From a virus, in IMG/VR virus record IMGVR_UViG_3300028398_000008, positions 1-41,102 of that record: a stretch of 41,102 bases of DNA; one strand, 5' to 3'. A program made the position numbers and the translations under genes. The notes beneath the pieces were generated by a model. The model saw only the letters and a list, made by a program, of their open reading frames with translations, searched no databases and was not told the DNA's origin. Positions 14,281 through 21,804 of the stretch are shown one piece after another; position 1 is the first letter of the stretch; each line of letters opens with the position of its first letter.

Positions 14281-14646
14281 ATGGGTTTCAAATTTAATGT
14301 GAAGAGTTTAAGCAAAGAAACTCTTAAGAAAGAAAATCCTAAAAAAGTAGAAAAGCTAAAGTTGCCTACTAATCCAGAGGAAGCTTGGAAATTTTCTTTA
14401 GAGAAATTAAAAGATGAAACTTTGAAAGCTGGATATGCTCGACAGCATCTTGTCGAATTGCGCGTAATTTTGGAAGATAATCCACATCTTGAAGATACCT
14501 TGTTAACGCCGGAAGATCTTGGTATTATCTCTAAAACAATGGCCCGTTTAGCCGGGACTGTTAGGCAAGCAAAACTTGTTCGAGCAAAAACAAAGTCTAA
14601 GAAAGCAAAAATAGCAGACGATCTTGATTTGGATATTTCCCTATGA
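14281..14646 (+). CDS. Unknown basic protein with acidic tail, 121 aa
   Basis: Function unknown. It begins MGFKFNVKSLSKETLKKENP, is very Lys-rich and helical, and ends in DDLDLDISL after a KTKSKKAK stretch. The basic body with a short acidic tail resembles the charge layout of DNA-handling proteins. Start ATG 14281 has GGAGG upstream; an upstream in-frame ATG lies inside the previous gene. The stop overlaps the start of the nuclease gene (ATGA at 14643), which couples the two and suggests a shared pathway. Confidence 0.7.
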   Translation: MGFKFNVKSLSKETLKKENPKKVEKLKLPTNPEEAWKFSLEKLKDETLKAGYARQHLVELRVILEDNPHLEDTLLTPEDLGIISKTMARLAGTVRQAKLVRAKTKSKKAKIADDLDLDISL

Positions 14647-15566
14647 GCAAACCAGTTATACGTTTATCTACGTCGCAATTAAATATGCTTGAAACATGCC
14701 CTAGAAAATATTGGATTTCTAATATTCTAGATTGGCCAGAATATTCAGATAAATCTCCAAGTTTAGCGGCAATGAGCGGAACAGCTATACATGAATATAT
14801 ACAAGCGCTTTATGCCGGTAAATCACGTGATGAGGCTATGTTTGCAGTCTTTAAGATTTGGGATTTTTCTGTCGAGGACGTGGCAAATGAATATAATAAG
14901 AATAATCGAGGTTTCGCTGCGACTATTATCACAGCTGAAGCGGCTGCTAATGAGCTGAATATTTCACCAGTTAACTTAGCTAGTGTTGATGGAAAACCAG
15001 CAATCGAAGTTGTCTTCGCAATTAAATTTGAGCATAAAGACTGGAAAGCAGATTATGCATATATTAGCAGAATTGATCTTATTGAATTTGATTCGTTCAC
15101 GCATAGATATACCGTAGCCGATATAAAAACACATAGATCAACGATACAAGATAGAACCCCACAGTATAAATATAATCAGCAACTAATTCCATATGGAATT
15201 ATTCTGCAAAGTTTATTAGGAAAAGATACATCTGCCTTCACAGTTAAGTATATTGACATCTACACTGATACCGTAGAACCGAAGGTAAATACTTATTCTT
15301 TTCCAAAAACTAAGGCAGATATAGATGCTTGGTATCAAAGAATTCTTCGTGTAATAAGAGATACAGAAGATTATCTAACTACGGGAATATGGCCAAGAAC
15401 AGGTATCGGTTGCATAAATTATAACAGACCTTGTAGATTGTTCAAAGATTACTGTGGCATTGAAGATGCGCAAACTTTGCAAGATTTTATCTTACAGGGA
15501 AAAGAACCGGCAGAAAGAAAAGAGGTAGATGAACCATGGGTAGAAGTTACAATCAAGATTGGATGA
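14643..15566 (+). CDS. PD-(D/E)XK exonuclease with Fe-S cysteines (Cas4/RecB-like)
   Basis: A 307-residue nuclease of the Cas4/AddB/RecB C-terminal type. SQLNMLETCPRKYW (11-24) is the N-terminal motif; GTAIH at 46-50, Glu122, Asp145, the core D160-I-K162 and the Q180/Y184 motif complete the active site. Cys19 together with Cys257, Cys264 and Cys271 are arranged as in proteins that bind a 4Fe-4S cluster. It is followed by a Sak4-like ATPase and an SSB-like protein, a known phage recombination grouping in which the nuclease would resect double-strand ends. All key residues are present. Confidence 0.9.
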   Translation: MSKPVIRLSTSQLNMLETCPRKYWISNILDWPEYSDKSPSLAAMSGTAIHEYIQALYAGKSRDEAMFAVFKIWDFSVEDVANEYNKNNRGFAATIITAEAAANELNISPVNLASVDGKPAIEVVFAIKFEHKDWKADYAYISRIDLIEFDSFTHRYTVADIKTHRSTIQDRTPQYKYNQQLIPYGIILQSLLGKDTSAFTVKYIDIYTDTVEPKVNTYSFPKTKADIDAWYQRILRVIRDTEDYLTTGIWPRTGIGCINYNRPCRLFKDYCGIEDAQTLQDFILQGKEPAERKEVDEPWVEVTIKIG

Positions 15567-15640
15567 CTTACCTAGTCACGCTGATAATTATTTTTATAGC
15601 TTCTTGTGCTTTTGGAGTTTTGTTAGCGTCATGTCTTTAG
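15536..15640 (+). CDS. Hidden 34-aa membrane peptide
   Basis: Starts MGRSYNQDWMTYLVTLIIIF and continues with a hydrophobic stretch to the stop; residues 12-33 form one clear transmembrane helix containing two Cys. It overlaps the end of the nuclease gene by 31 bases and the start of the next gene by 10, in a different frame. AGAGG lies 10 bases upstream of ATG 15536. The overlap with both neighbours and a good hydrophobic segment argue for a real gene, but the small size leaves doubt. Function unknown. Confidence 0.5.
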   Translation: MGRSYNQDWMTYLVTLIIIFIASCAFGVLLASCL

Positions 15641-15936
15641 AACAAACAACATATGATGGGCATATTAGAGCTGCCCTAATAGCTCCAACAAATGAAGTTC
15701 GTGCTCTTGTTCATTATACATTTGCAATGATGATGAATCTAGAGCACGAAGAAGTTAGAACGACAGTTGATCCTGCACCTACATATGATAAAAGGAATAT
15801 CTTCAAAAGTGCTTGTTTAATTTTTGGCGCAAAAGAACGAGGCGCCAAAGATAAAACGACAATAGACAAAGTCAGGCGTATATTCAACGTAGTTTTCGGT
15901 TTAGCTGTGCCAGCTAAAATTTATGAGGAAATCTAA
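15631..15936 (+). CDS. Unknown protein, 101 aa, in the recombination cluster
   Basis: Function unknown. Start ATG 15631 (MSLEQTTYDGHIRAALIAPT) was chosen because upstream sequence in this frame overlaps the membrane peptide and the nuclease. The protein is helical with a basic segment (GAKERGAKDKTTIDKVRRIF). Its stop overlaps the start of the ATPase gene (TAATG at 15934), so it is probably made in step with it and may be an accessory of the recombination proteins. Confidence 0.7.
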   Translation: MSLEQTTYDGHIRAALIAPTNEVRALVHYTFAMMMNLEHEEVRTTVDPAPTYDKRNIFKSACLIFGAKERGAKDKTTIDKVRRIFNVVFGLAVPAKIYEEI

Positions 15937-16853
15937 TGAAAAAGTTTTCACTCGCTATCAATAACTTTTCTGCGCCTAATTTAGCGCGAGTTATTGTCTA
16001 TGGTGCGCCAAAAACAAGAAAAACTTGGTGGGCAGGGACAGCTGCCAAGACGCATAGAGTTTGGCTTCTTGATGGTGAGAATGGTGCTACTATTCTTAAT
16101 CAATTACCTGAAGCATATCAAAAAAATATTTCTCGTATTCCTCTTGGTGTTAATCCTGGTCAAGCTAGTTTTGCAACTTTCATTAAGAAATTTGCTGAGA
16201 TGTTACCATTCATATGGGCAGCTAATAAAGGTTCTGTTGTATTGCCTAGTCAAGCAGATGATCAAGAAGATCTTTATATCGCAGTAGACCAAGATAAATT
16301 GAACAGCGATGATGTTATAATTATAGATTCATGGACTACAATTGTTCAAGAGACTGTTCTTTTATACACTCAATTGAATAATTTGAATATTCTGCAACCG
16401 AAAAAACGGGATTACGCATTTTATGATTTTCAAAATCAAGTGTTGGATACTATTTTAAGCACGTTAAATAAACTGCCTTGTCATGTTATTCTTATAGGGC
16501 ATGCCTATGAATATGAATATGAATTAGAAGATATTTCCGATAACGGATTTAGAAAGAAGTCTGCTGCTACTAAAAGAAAAATTGGCATTCAGTCTTGCAC
16601 GTCTAAGCATTCGCAGAAAGTGCCAGCCAATTTTGGCGAAGTGCTATATTTTGAAAATAAAGATGAAAATACAACATTGATTAATACTGGTTCATCGCCA
16701 AATAGAGAAGGCGGTTGTAGGTCTATTGCCGCTAATGTATTCCAATTCCCTGGTTGGGAATGGAAAGACTTCATAGCTAGTGCCGGTATTTTGCCAGCAA
16801 AAGATATGAAGATTGTCGAGCCTGCGTTTGCAGGATATGTTAAAAACAAGTAA
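15936..16853 (+). CDS. Sak4-like RecA-fold ATPase (AAA_24 type)
   Basis: A 305-residue P-loop protein. Walker A is GAPKTRKT (23-30), the GxPKxxKT form typical of phage Sak4-like annealing/strand-exchange ATPases; Walker B is VIIIDSWT (127-134); a later strand VILIGHAYE resembles the sensor region. It is flanked by an Fe-S exonuclease and an SSB-like protein, the usual company of this family, so it probably loads on single-stranded DNA and promotes annealing or recombination of replicating genomes. GAGGA precedes ATG 15936. Confidence 0.85.
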   Translation: MKKFSLAINNFSAPNLARVIVYGAPKTRKTWWAGTAAKTHRVWLLDGENGATILNQLPEAYQKNISRIPLGVNPGQASFATFIKKFAEMLPFIWAANKGSVVLPSQADDQEDLYIAVDQDKLNSDDVIIIDSWTTIVQETVLLYTQLNNLNILQPKKRDYAFYDFQNQVLDTILSTLNKLPCHVILIGHAYEYEYELEDISDNGFRKKSAATKRKIGIQSCTSKHSQKVPANFGEVLYFENKDENTTLINTGSSPNREGGCRSIAANVFQFPGWEWKDFIASAGILPAKDMKIVEPAFAGYVKNK

Positions 16854-16867
16854 GAAGGAAAATAAAT

Positions 16868-17413
16868 ATGTCTCCTTTTGGAAAATCGACTAATGAGGCT
16901 GCCCCGACCGCTGTTTCTGCGGCAGATATTTGGGCAGAAACTCTTTCGTCAAAAAACAAAGATACCATTTCTGGTGGTATCTGGCCCGCAGGTCCTTATC
17001 ATTTCAAGTTCACTTCGCTTGACGATACGAAGACTTACGAGCCGAAGAAAGGTAAGTATGAAGGGCAGGAAGTGCCTATGGTAAAACTTGGGTTCGAGTG
17101 TATGAATGTTGATCCAAACGCTACTTATCTTGATAAAGATAAGGTAAAGGTTTTGCCAGAAGAAGTCGCAGATAAGTATGTCGGTAAGGAGTTTTTTGAG
17201 TTTATCTTTCTTGGACAGGATAATGCCATTGCGCAGATGAATACTATCCTTGAAGGTATTCTCGGCGAAGAAGAATTTGCCAAGCATGCAACACTTGAGG
17301 AGACTATTACTGCAGCGCAGGGAAAAGAGTTTATTGCTTCTATCACGCATGATGAATATGAAGGTCGCGTTAATGCCCGTATTGATCTTTTCGCTGACTG
17401 GAAGCAGCTTTAA
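16868..17413 (+). CDS. SSB-like protein (DUF669-type) of the recombination module
   Basis: A 181-residue protein following the Sak4-like ATPase by 15 bases with GAAGGA upstream. The central part has beta strands (GPYHFKFTSL, VPMVKLGFECMN) and the C-terminal part GKEFIASITHDEYEGRVNAR resembles the closing strands of phage DUF669/SSB-like proteins that partner Sak4. I infer single-stranded DNA binding; the classical OB fold cannot be proven by eye. A stable hairpin follows the gene (17427-17448), which may protect or end its transcript and support high expression. Confidence 0.6.
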   Translation: MSPFGKSTNEAAPTAVSAADIWAETLSSKNKDTISGGIWPAGPYHFKFTSLDDTKTYEPKKGKYEGQEVPMVKLGFECMNVDPNATYLDKDKVKVLPEEVADKYVGKEFFEFIFLGQDNAIAQMNTILEGILGEEEFAKHATLEETITAAQGKEFIASITHDEYEGRVNARIDLFADWKQL

Positions 17414-17426
17414 CTAACAAATCACA

Positions 17427-17448
17427 GGAGAGGGTTTCGGCCCTCTCC
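17427..17448 (+). terminator. Hairpin with UUCG-type loop after the SSB-like gene
   Basis: GGAGAGGG (17427-17434), loop TTTCGG, CCCTCTCC (17441-17448); the T and G of the loop may pair to leave a very stable UUCG tetraloop. There is no T-run behind it, so it is more likely a transcript-stabilising or processing structure, or a partial terminator. Confidence 0.6.
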
Positions 17449-17470
17449 AATCTAATCTAGGGGAAAATAA

Positions 17471-17710
17471 ATGAAGAAGAAGATTGAACTTTTGCAGGAT
17501 TACAAAGACACCTGTATTCATGGCGCTGCCGATAGTTCTTTGACTGATTGCCAGCGTGCATATTATAGCAAAGCTGCGGAGACATTTAATCAGCTTATTG
17601 ATCGCACAAAACAGATTGCGAAAGAAGAAGCTGAAGTTATTAAACGTAAACGTGAGCTTGATGATGATATTGATTTTCTCAAGCGGCGTATAGGCATTAA
17701 GGAAGATTAG
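17471..17710 (+). CDS. Small helical unknown protein, 79 aa
   Basis: Charged and helical throughout, starting MKKKIELLQDYKDTCIHGAA and ending KRKRELDDDIDFLKRRIGI, with a Lys/Glu-rich second half likely to form a coiled coil. AGGGGA precedes ATG 17471. The next gene starts one base after its stop. It may be a regulatory or accessory partner of the polymerase gene downstream. Function unknown. Confidence 0.7.
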   Translation: MKKKIELLQDYKDTCIHGAADSSLTDCQRAYYSKAAETFNQLIDRTKQIAKEEAEVIKRKRELDDDIDFLKRRIGIKED

Positions 17711-17711
17711 G

Positions 17712-18077
17712 ATGGGCAATATAATCGCGCATGTAGTTATCTATCCGCATTGGTCTAATCATACAGGAGTTTATGCCGGAAACATTCATCTAACGGATGA
17801 ATGTTTCAATGCAATCTTAGCGGCACCAGAAGATTTCATCGGCGAAGAACTCGCTGAAGATGGAGTTTATCTTGGGCAAATTCTACAGTCAATGGAAATA
17901 AATGGATTACTTACTGATTTTAATCCGCCGTTTGAAATTGTAGGATTTGCAAAAGGCAGCGGGCAAAATATCCAAGAGATAAGGCAAGGATATTTGGCTG
18001 GTTTGCCAGAAGAAGAACTAATCGAACTAAACAAAAAGAATCTAACTCTGCATTTGAAGCAAACAGGGTGTAACTAA
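17712..18077 (+). CDS. Unknown acidic protein, 121 aa
   Basis: Function unknown. Begins MGNIIAHVVIYPHWSNHTGV and contains an acidic middle (APEDFIGEELAEDGVYLG) and a helical C-terminal part (GLPEEELIELNKKNLTLHLK). It sits one base after the previous stop and one base before the DNA polymerase start, so all three are a single unit. No membrane segment is present. Confidence 0.7.
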   Translation: MGNIIAHVVIYPHWSNHTGVYAGNIHLTDECFNAILAAPEDFIGEELAEDGVYLGQILQSMEINGLLTDFNPPFEIVGFAKGSGQNIQEIRQGYLAGLPEEELIELNKKNLTLHLKQTGCN

Positions 18078-18078
18078 A

Positions 18079-20706
18079 ATGGCAGCGTCTTATCAGATCT
18101 TGAAAGAACGTCCTCTTGGTCAGCGGCATCATTATATGCCAAGCCCATTTAATAATACCAAGACTAAGGGTAAGATCTTATGGTTACTTGGGCCGTCTAA
18201 TGCGAATGGCAGAAGAATTGAATACATCAGGAAAAGCTTTCCTGCAGAAGTAGCCAATAAGATTCATTTCATTGAGATGAATAAGACGCGTAAGTTTTGG
18301 GTGCATAAACCAAAAACCAAAGGCACATTTACGTTGACAGCTGATTACGCTGATATAATTCAAGAGCAAATTGCAGCTTATTTATATCAGACTAGCTGTA
18401 TTGTAGTGAATGATTTTTCAGTTTTGGCTGCAATACTGCATCAGTTTGACGGGCATGGAACGAAAAAGAAACTTCTGTTTTTCCGTGGTTCTATTTATTA
18501 TTCTCAGTTGTTCAGGGATATACCTGCAATTGTGGTAGACGATGTTATGCATCTTTATAACAGAGATTGGTCAAAGTCGTTAGGCGGGCCTATGGCTAAA
18601 AAGGCAAATCGTTATGAGGCTTGGCAATTTGATGTTAAGAAGATTTGTCGTTTTTGGGCTGGGGAAGAACAGAAGTTTCGTAGATTTGAGGTAACATATA
18701 AAGAACCTCCGCTAGATAAGAAAGATATTTCTTCTTATCTGGGTGAAGCTAGAGAGTTTGCCAAGTCAGCTAGTCATATGGCAATCGACTTTGAAACTAC
18801 TATCGGATATATTTCCTGCACTGGATTTACTGCTATTCAAAATGGAGACCTAGAAACACTACGCACATATCTTGTTCCTTATTTGGCGCCATGGGGAGAA
18901 TACCATTATAAATCAATTGTAAATTATGGGATGCTTAAAACCATATGTGAACACAGCAATGCTGAAAAGTTTTTTGCAAACGGTTCTTATGATACTGCAT
19001 ATGCGCTTAGATATGGTGTAGCTACAACCAACTACAACTTCGATTTAATTCACGGATGGCATTCTTATCGACCGCAATCTGCAAAAGCTTTGTGGTATAT
19101 TTCTTCTTTACTAAATGATACGCATTACTACTGGAAAGATGAAGGTAAAGGACATTCACCAACTACTTGGGAAGGTTTTCTTAAATACTGGCGTTATTGT
19201 GCTAGAGATTCCTACGAAACATTCATAGGTTCTGTAAACTTATTGCCTCTGATTGCAGAAAAACCACATAATTATATTCGCGAGTTTGCAATGCAGATGG
19301 GGCCTTTGATGGAAACTAATTTTACTGGCTGTTATGCTGATGTAAAACGTCTAGATGAACATGTAGAGCAGGCACTGAAAGATGAACAGGCTGCATTGGA
19401 ACAGCTAGAGATTGCTTCTGCTGGTTGGATTAAAGCTGGCCAAGCGACTGATAGAGATATTGCGACATGGATTTATGACGTGCTTGGTGCTAGAGAAGCT
19501 AAACAAGGTGCCGGCAAATCAGTAGATAGGAAAGTTCTTCAGCTTGTTGGAGAAGAATCACCTCTGTTTCATAAGGCTGTCGCGTTAATAGCAGATTATA
19601 AAAAACCGAAAAAACGAAAGGAAATGTATTCAAAGTTTTCATTTGACACTAAAGCTGGTTATCCACGCGTTGGATATAAGTTTTCGGCAGCTGGGACATA
19701 TACAGGTAGGTTAGCTTCATCTTCTTCCGACTTTTGGGTCGGCGGAAATATGCAGAATATTCCTGCAAAGATGCGAGATTTTATCACGGCTGATCCTGGA
19801 TATATCTTTGTAGATTGTGATTACTCGCAGTCTGATCTTTACTTCGTTGCCTTTGAGTCTGGCGATGAAGTAATGATTGGTGTTGTTACAGATGACAGAG
19901 ATACACATTCATTCCATGTTGAGTTAATTTTGAAAGTGCCTTATGACGAAGTAGTTAAAGGAAAATCTGAAGGTGCTGATTGGGTAGTTAATCCAATTAC
20001 TGGCGTTAGGCAAATTATCAAAAAAGTTACACATGGAGGAAACTATGGTATGTCACCTCCGACTGCTTATGTTAATATTGGTCGAGAAGCTCTTGTTGCC
20101 GCTGCTAAAACGCTTGATATTTCAGTTAAAGGATGGCAAAGGAGGCAGTATTATAATTTTGTTGCAGAGCTTATTAAGCCTTATTTTGAACATTACAAGG
20201 GACTCCATAGTTTTGGTGACAGGCTCTATGAAGAACTGCAAAAGAATAAGGGCTACTTGCGTTGTTATTCTGGGTGGGAAGTCTACTTTCCTAACTGGGC
20301 AAATGCAGAAGATAAATCTAAGCTAAAAAGAGATTTACAAGCATTCAAAGGTCAGGGCGGCACAGCAGGCATGGTTAATACAGCTATGTTAAATGCTTAT
20401 TACAAGGAAAGTTGGTATAGAGAAACAGGAACGAGTATAAAATTACAAGTGCATGACTCCATTGTCTGGCAAACTCCTGTTGAAAACTTATTATTTAACG
20501 GAAGAAATTACATAAATCACATATTGCGTAACATGGAAATACCAATTATGATATATAATAGGAACTTCAAAGTTCCTGTTGAAGTTAATGTTGGCCCTGC
20601 TTGGAGTAAGTCTATGCCTGAAATTAAACCGCAAGACTCTGACGAAGATATTGCGCGTAAAATAGTGAAGTCTTACTCTAAGAGACATATAGAAAGGTTA
20701 CTATAA
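18079..20706 (+). CDS. Family A DNA polymerase with 3'-5' exonuclease
   Basis: Replicative polymerase of 875 residues. The exonuclease shows DFET (Asp237, Glu239), an Asp305 motif (NGSYD) and YCARD (Tyr373, Asp377). The polymerase shows a GGNMQNIP loop, motif A DCDYSQ with catalytic Asp581, the O-helix R644-x3-K648-x3-H652-x3-Y656-G, and motif C VHDS with Asp793. The residue equivalent to E. coli Phe762 is His652, and motif C has Ser where HDE is usual. The first ~230 residues before the exonuclease are not a 5' nuclease; their layout recalls the inactive uracil-glycosylase-like domain on some phage polymerases, a weak inference. It starts one base after the previous gene and overlaps the next (TAATG). 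Confidence 0.93.
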   Translation: MAASYQILKERPLGQRHHYMPSPFNNTKTKGKILWLLGPSNANGRRIEYIRKSFPAEVANKIHFIEMNKTRKFWVHKPKTKGTFTLTADYADIIQEQIAAYLYQTSCIVVNDFSVLAAILHQFDGHGTKKKLLFFRGSIYYSQLFRDIPAIVVDDVMHLYNRDWSKSLGGPMAKKANRYEAWQFDVKKICRFWAGEEQKFRRFEVTYKEPPLDKKDISSYLGEAREFAKSASHMAIDFETTIGYISCTGFTAIQNGDLETLRTYLVPYLAPWGEYHYKSIVNYGMLKTICEHSNAEKFFANGSYDTAYALRYGVATTNYNFDLIHGWHSYRPQSAKALWYISSLLNDTHYYWKDEGKGHSPTTWEGFLKYWRYCARDSYETFIGSVNLLPLIAEKPHNYIREFAMQMGPLMETNFTGCYADVKRLDEHVEQALKDEQAALEQLEIASAGWIKAGQATDRDIATWIYDVLGAREAKQGAGKSVDRKVLQLVGEESPLFHKAVALIADYKKPKKRKEMYSKFSFDTKAGYPRVGYKFSAAGTYTGRLASSSSDFWVGGNMQNIPAKMRDFITADPGYIFVDCDYSQSDLYFVAFESGDEVMIGVVTDDRDTHSFHVELILKVPYDEVVKGKSEGADWVVNPITGVRQIIKKVTHGGNYGMSPPTAYVNIGREALVAAAKTLDISVKGWQRRQYYNFVAELIKPYFEHYKGLHSFGDRLYEELQKNKGYLRCYSGWEVYFPNWANAEDKSKLKRDLQAFKGQGGTAGMVNTAMLNAYYKESWYRETGTSIKLQVHDSIVWQTPVENLLFNGRNYINHILRNMEIPIMIYNRNFKVPVEVNVGPAWSKSMPEIKPQDSDEDIARKIVKSYSKRHIERLL

Positions 20707-21182
20707 TGACTGATTGTTGCACACCTCCAGCCCCTTTACCGACTGTTCCGGATACTTGTAAAGCACCTACGACTGTCGATAATCCGTTTGAGAATAGGAC
20801 AGTTTTTCAGAATGCTGATGTAACTGGCAATCCTTATCCTGGTTATTTTGATCCTATTGTAGGCACTGGTATTCCGCAGGCAGCTAAAGATGCAATGGAA
20901 GATTTACTGATGCAGATGCTTGCAGTTATTTCTCCATATGATCGTTGTCCAGATACATTGCAGATTAAACCCGCAACCGGTATTGTTCGTGTTCCTGCTA
21001 TTAACGAGCCCGATCCGCAGGATGATCCATTTAACGGTGATAATTATAACTGCTGCGCTGATATTGAAGGTGGCCGGCCGCATTATTTCACTGATCTTGA
21101 CCAGTTATGTGGCGGTGCAGATCCGAATAAGATTAGTCGTTTCTTTGTCGCTGCTCGCGATGTTATCAGAAATGCAACCTAA
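20706..21182 (+). CDS. Unknown Cys- and Pro-rich protein, 158 aa
   Basis: Not recognised. It contains seven Cys, including pairs at the start (TDCCTPP) and in the C-terminal third (YNCC), and many Pro, Asp and Asn residues, for example NEPDPQDDPFNGDNYN. Such a composition suggests a metal-binding or compact loop-rich protein. It follows the DNA polymerase with TAATG overlap but is followed by a large nested hairpin, so it may be the last gene of that transcript. It could be a polymerase partner or a virion decoration protein; the sequence does not decide. Confidence 0.7.
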   Translation: MTDCCTPPAPLPTVPDTCKAPTTVDNPFENRTVFQNADVTGNPYPGYFDPIVGTGIPQAAKDAMEDLLMQMLAVISPYDRCPDTLQIKPATGIVRVPAINEPDPQDDPFNGDNYNCCADIEGGRPHYFTDLDQLCGGADPNKISRFFVAARDVIRNAT

Positions 21183-21194
21183 TCTTTACTAGCT

Positions 21195-21265
21195 GTGAGA
21201 GGGAAAGTTCCCCCTCATTCTATTAATCCCCGAGTAGAATGATTTCCCTATGCTTTCCCTCTCAC
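21195..21265 (+). terminator. Nested hairpin with alternative folds
   Basis: Outer stem of 13 perfect base pairs, GTGAGAGGGAAAG (21195-21207) with CTTTCCCTCTCAC (21253-21265), followed by TTTTATTT. Inside is CATTCTA / TAGAATG (21216-21222 / 21235-21241). GGGAA (21201-21205) can also pair with TTCCC (21208-21212), competing with the outer stem. It lies between the Cys-rich gene and the kinase gene and probably acts as a terminator or a switchable one. Confidence 0.7.
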
Positions 21266-21285
21266 TTTTATTTGGAGATTAATTT

Positions 21286-21804
21286 ATGTCAGATAAACTT
21301 TGTATAGTTATTATTGGGCAAGCTGGCTCTGGAAAAACATACACAGCAAATAAATTATATGGTGGAGAAATAAAACATTTTGCAACACCTATTAAAGCAA
21401 TTGTTAGCTTACTAGGTTTAGATCCAGAGGATAAATTAAGTATTATTACACCAAGAAGTAATAAAAGTATTCGCTGGCTACTTCAAAAGTTAGGCGATTT
21501 AGGCAGGTCAATCTCTACTTACTTCTGGGTTGATTATTTACTTAATGATATTATCAATAGCAAGGCAAAAGTATTTATTATAGATGACTGTAGATTTGAA
21601 ACAGAAATTAAAGCTTTGTCTAATTTATTTGGCAAAGATAATTTATTGATAAAAATTCTTGAGCCAAGAGGAATGGTGTTAAGTAAAGAAGAATTAGCAC
21701 ACATAAGTGAACAAGAATGGCAAACTATTAACTGGGAAGATTATGGGGTAGTTTGCCAAGATACGGGGAAAATAAATGCTAGAATTAAAGAGTGTTTGGG
21801 CTAA
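21286..21804 (+). CDS. Deoxynucleoside monophosphate kinase-like P-loop protein
   Basis: A 172-residue NMP-kinase fold protein with Walker A GQAGSGKT at 11-18. Later motifs include GRSISTYFWVDYLL (~80-93) and FIIDDCRFETEIKAL (~104-118), which resemble the substrate-binding and Walker B/DxRF parts of phage dNMP kinases (T4 gene 1 type). It would phosphorylate deoxynucleotide monophosphates to feed the polymerase. GGAG precedes ATG 21286, and its end overlaps the helicase start by 29 bases. Confidence 0.75.
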   Translation: MSDKLCIVIIGQAGSGKTYTANKLYGGEIKHFATPIKAIVSLLGLDPEDKLSIITPRSNKSIRWLLQKLGDLGRSISTYFWVDYLLNDIINSKAKVFIIDDCRFETEIKALSNLFGKDNLLIKILEPRGMVLSKEELAHISEQEWQTINWEDYGVVCQDTGKINARIKECLG

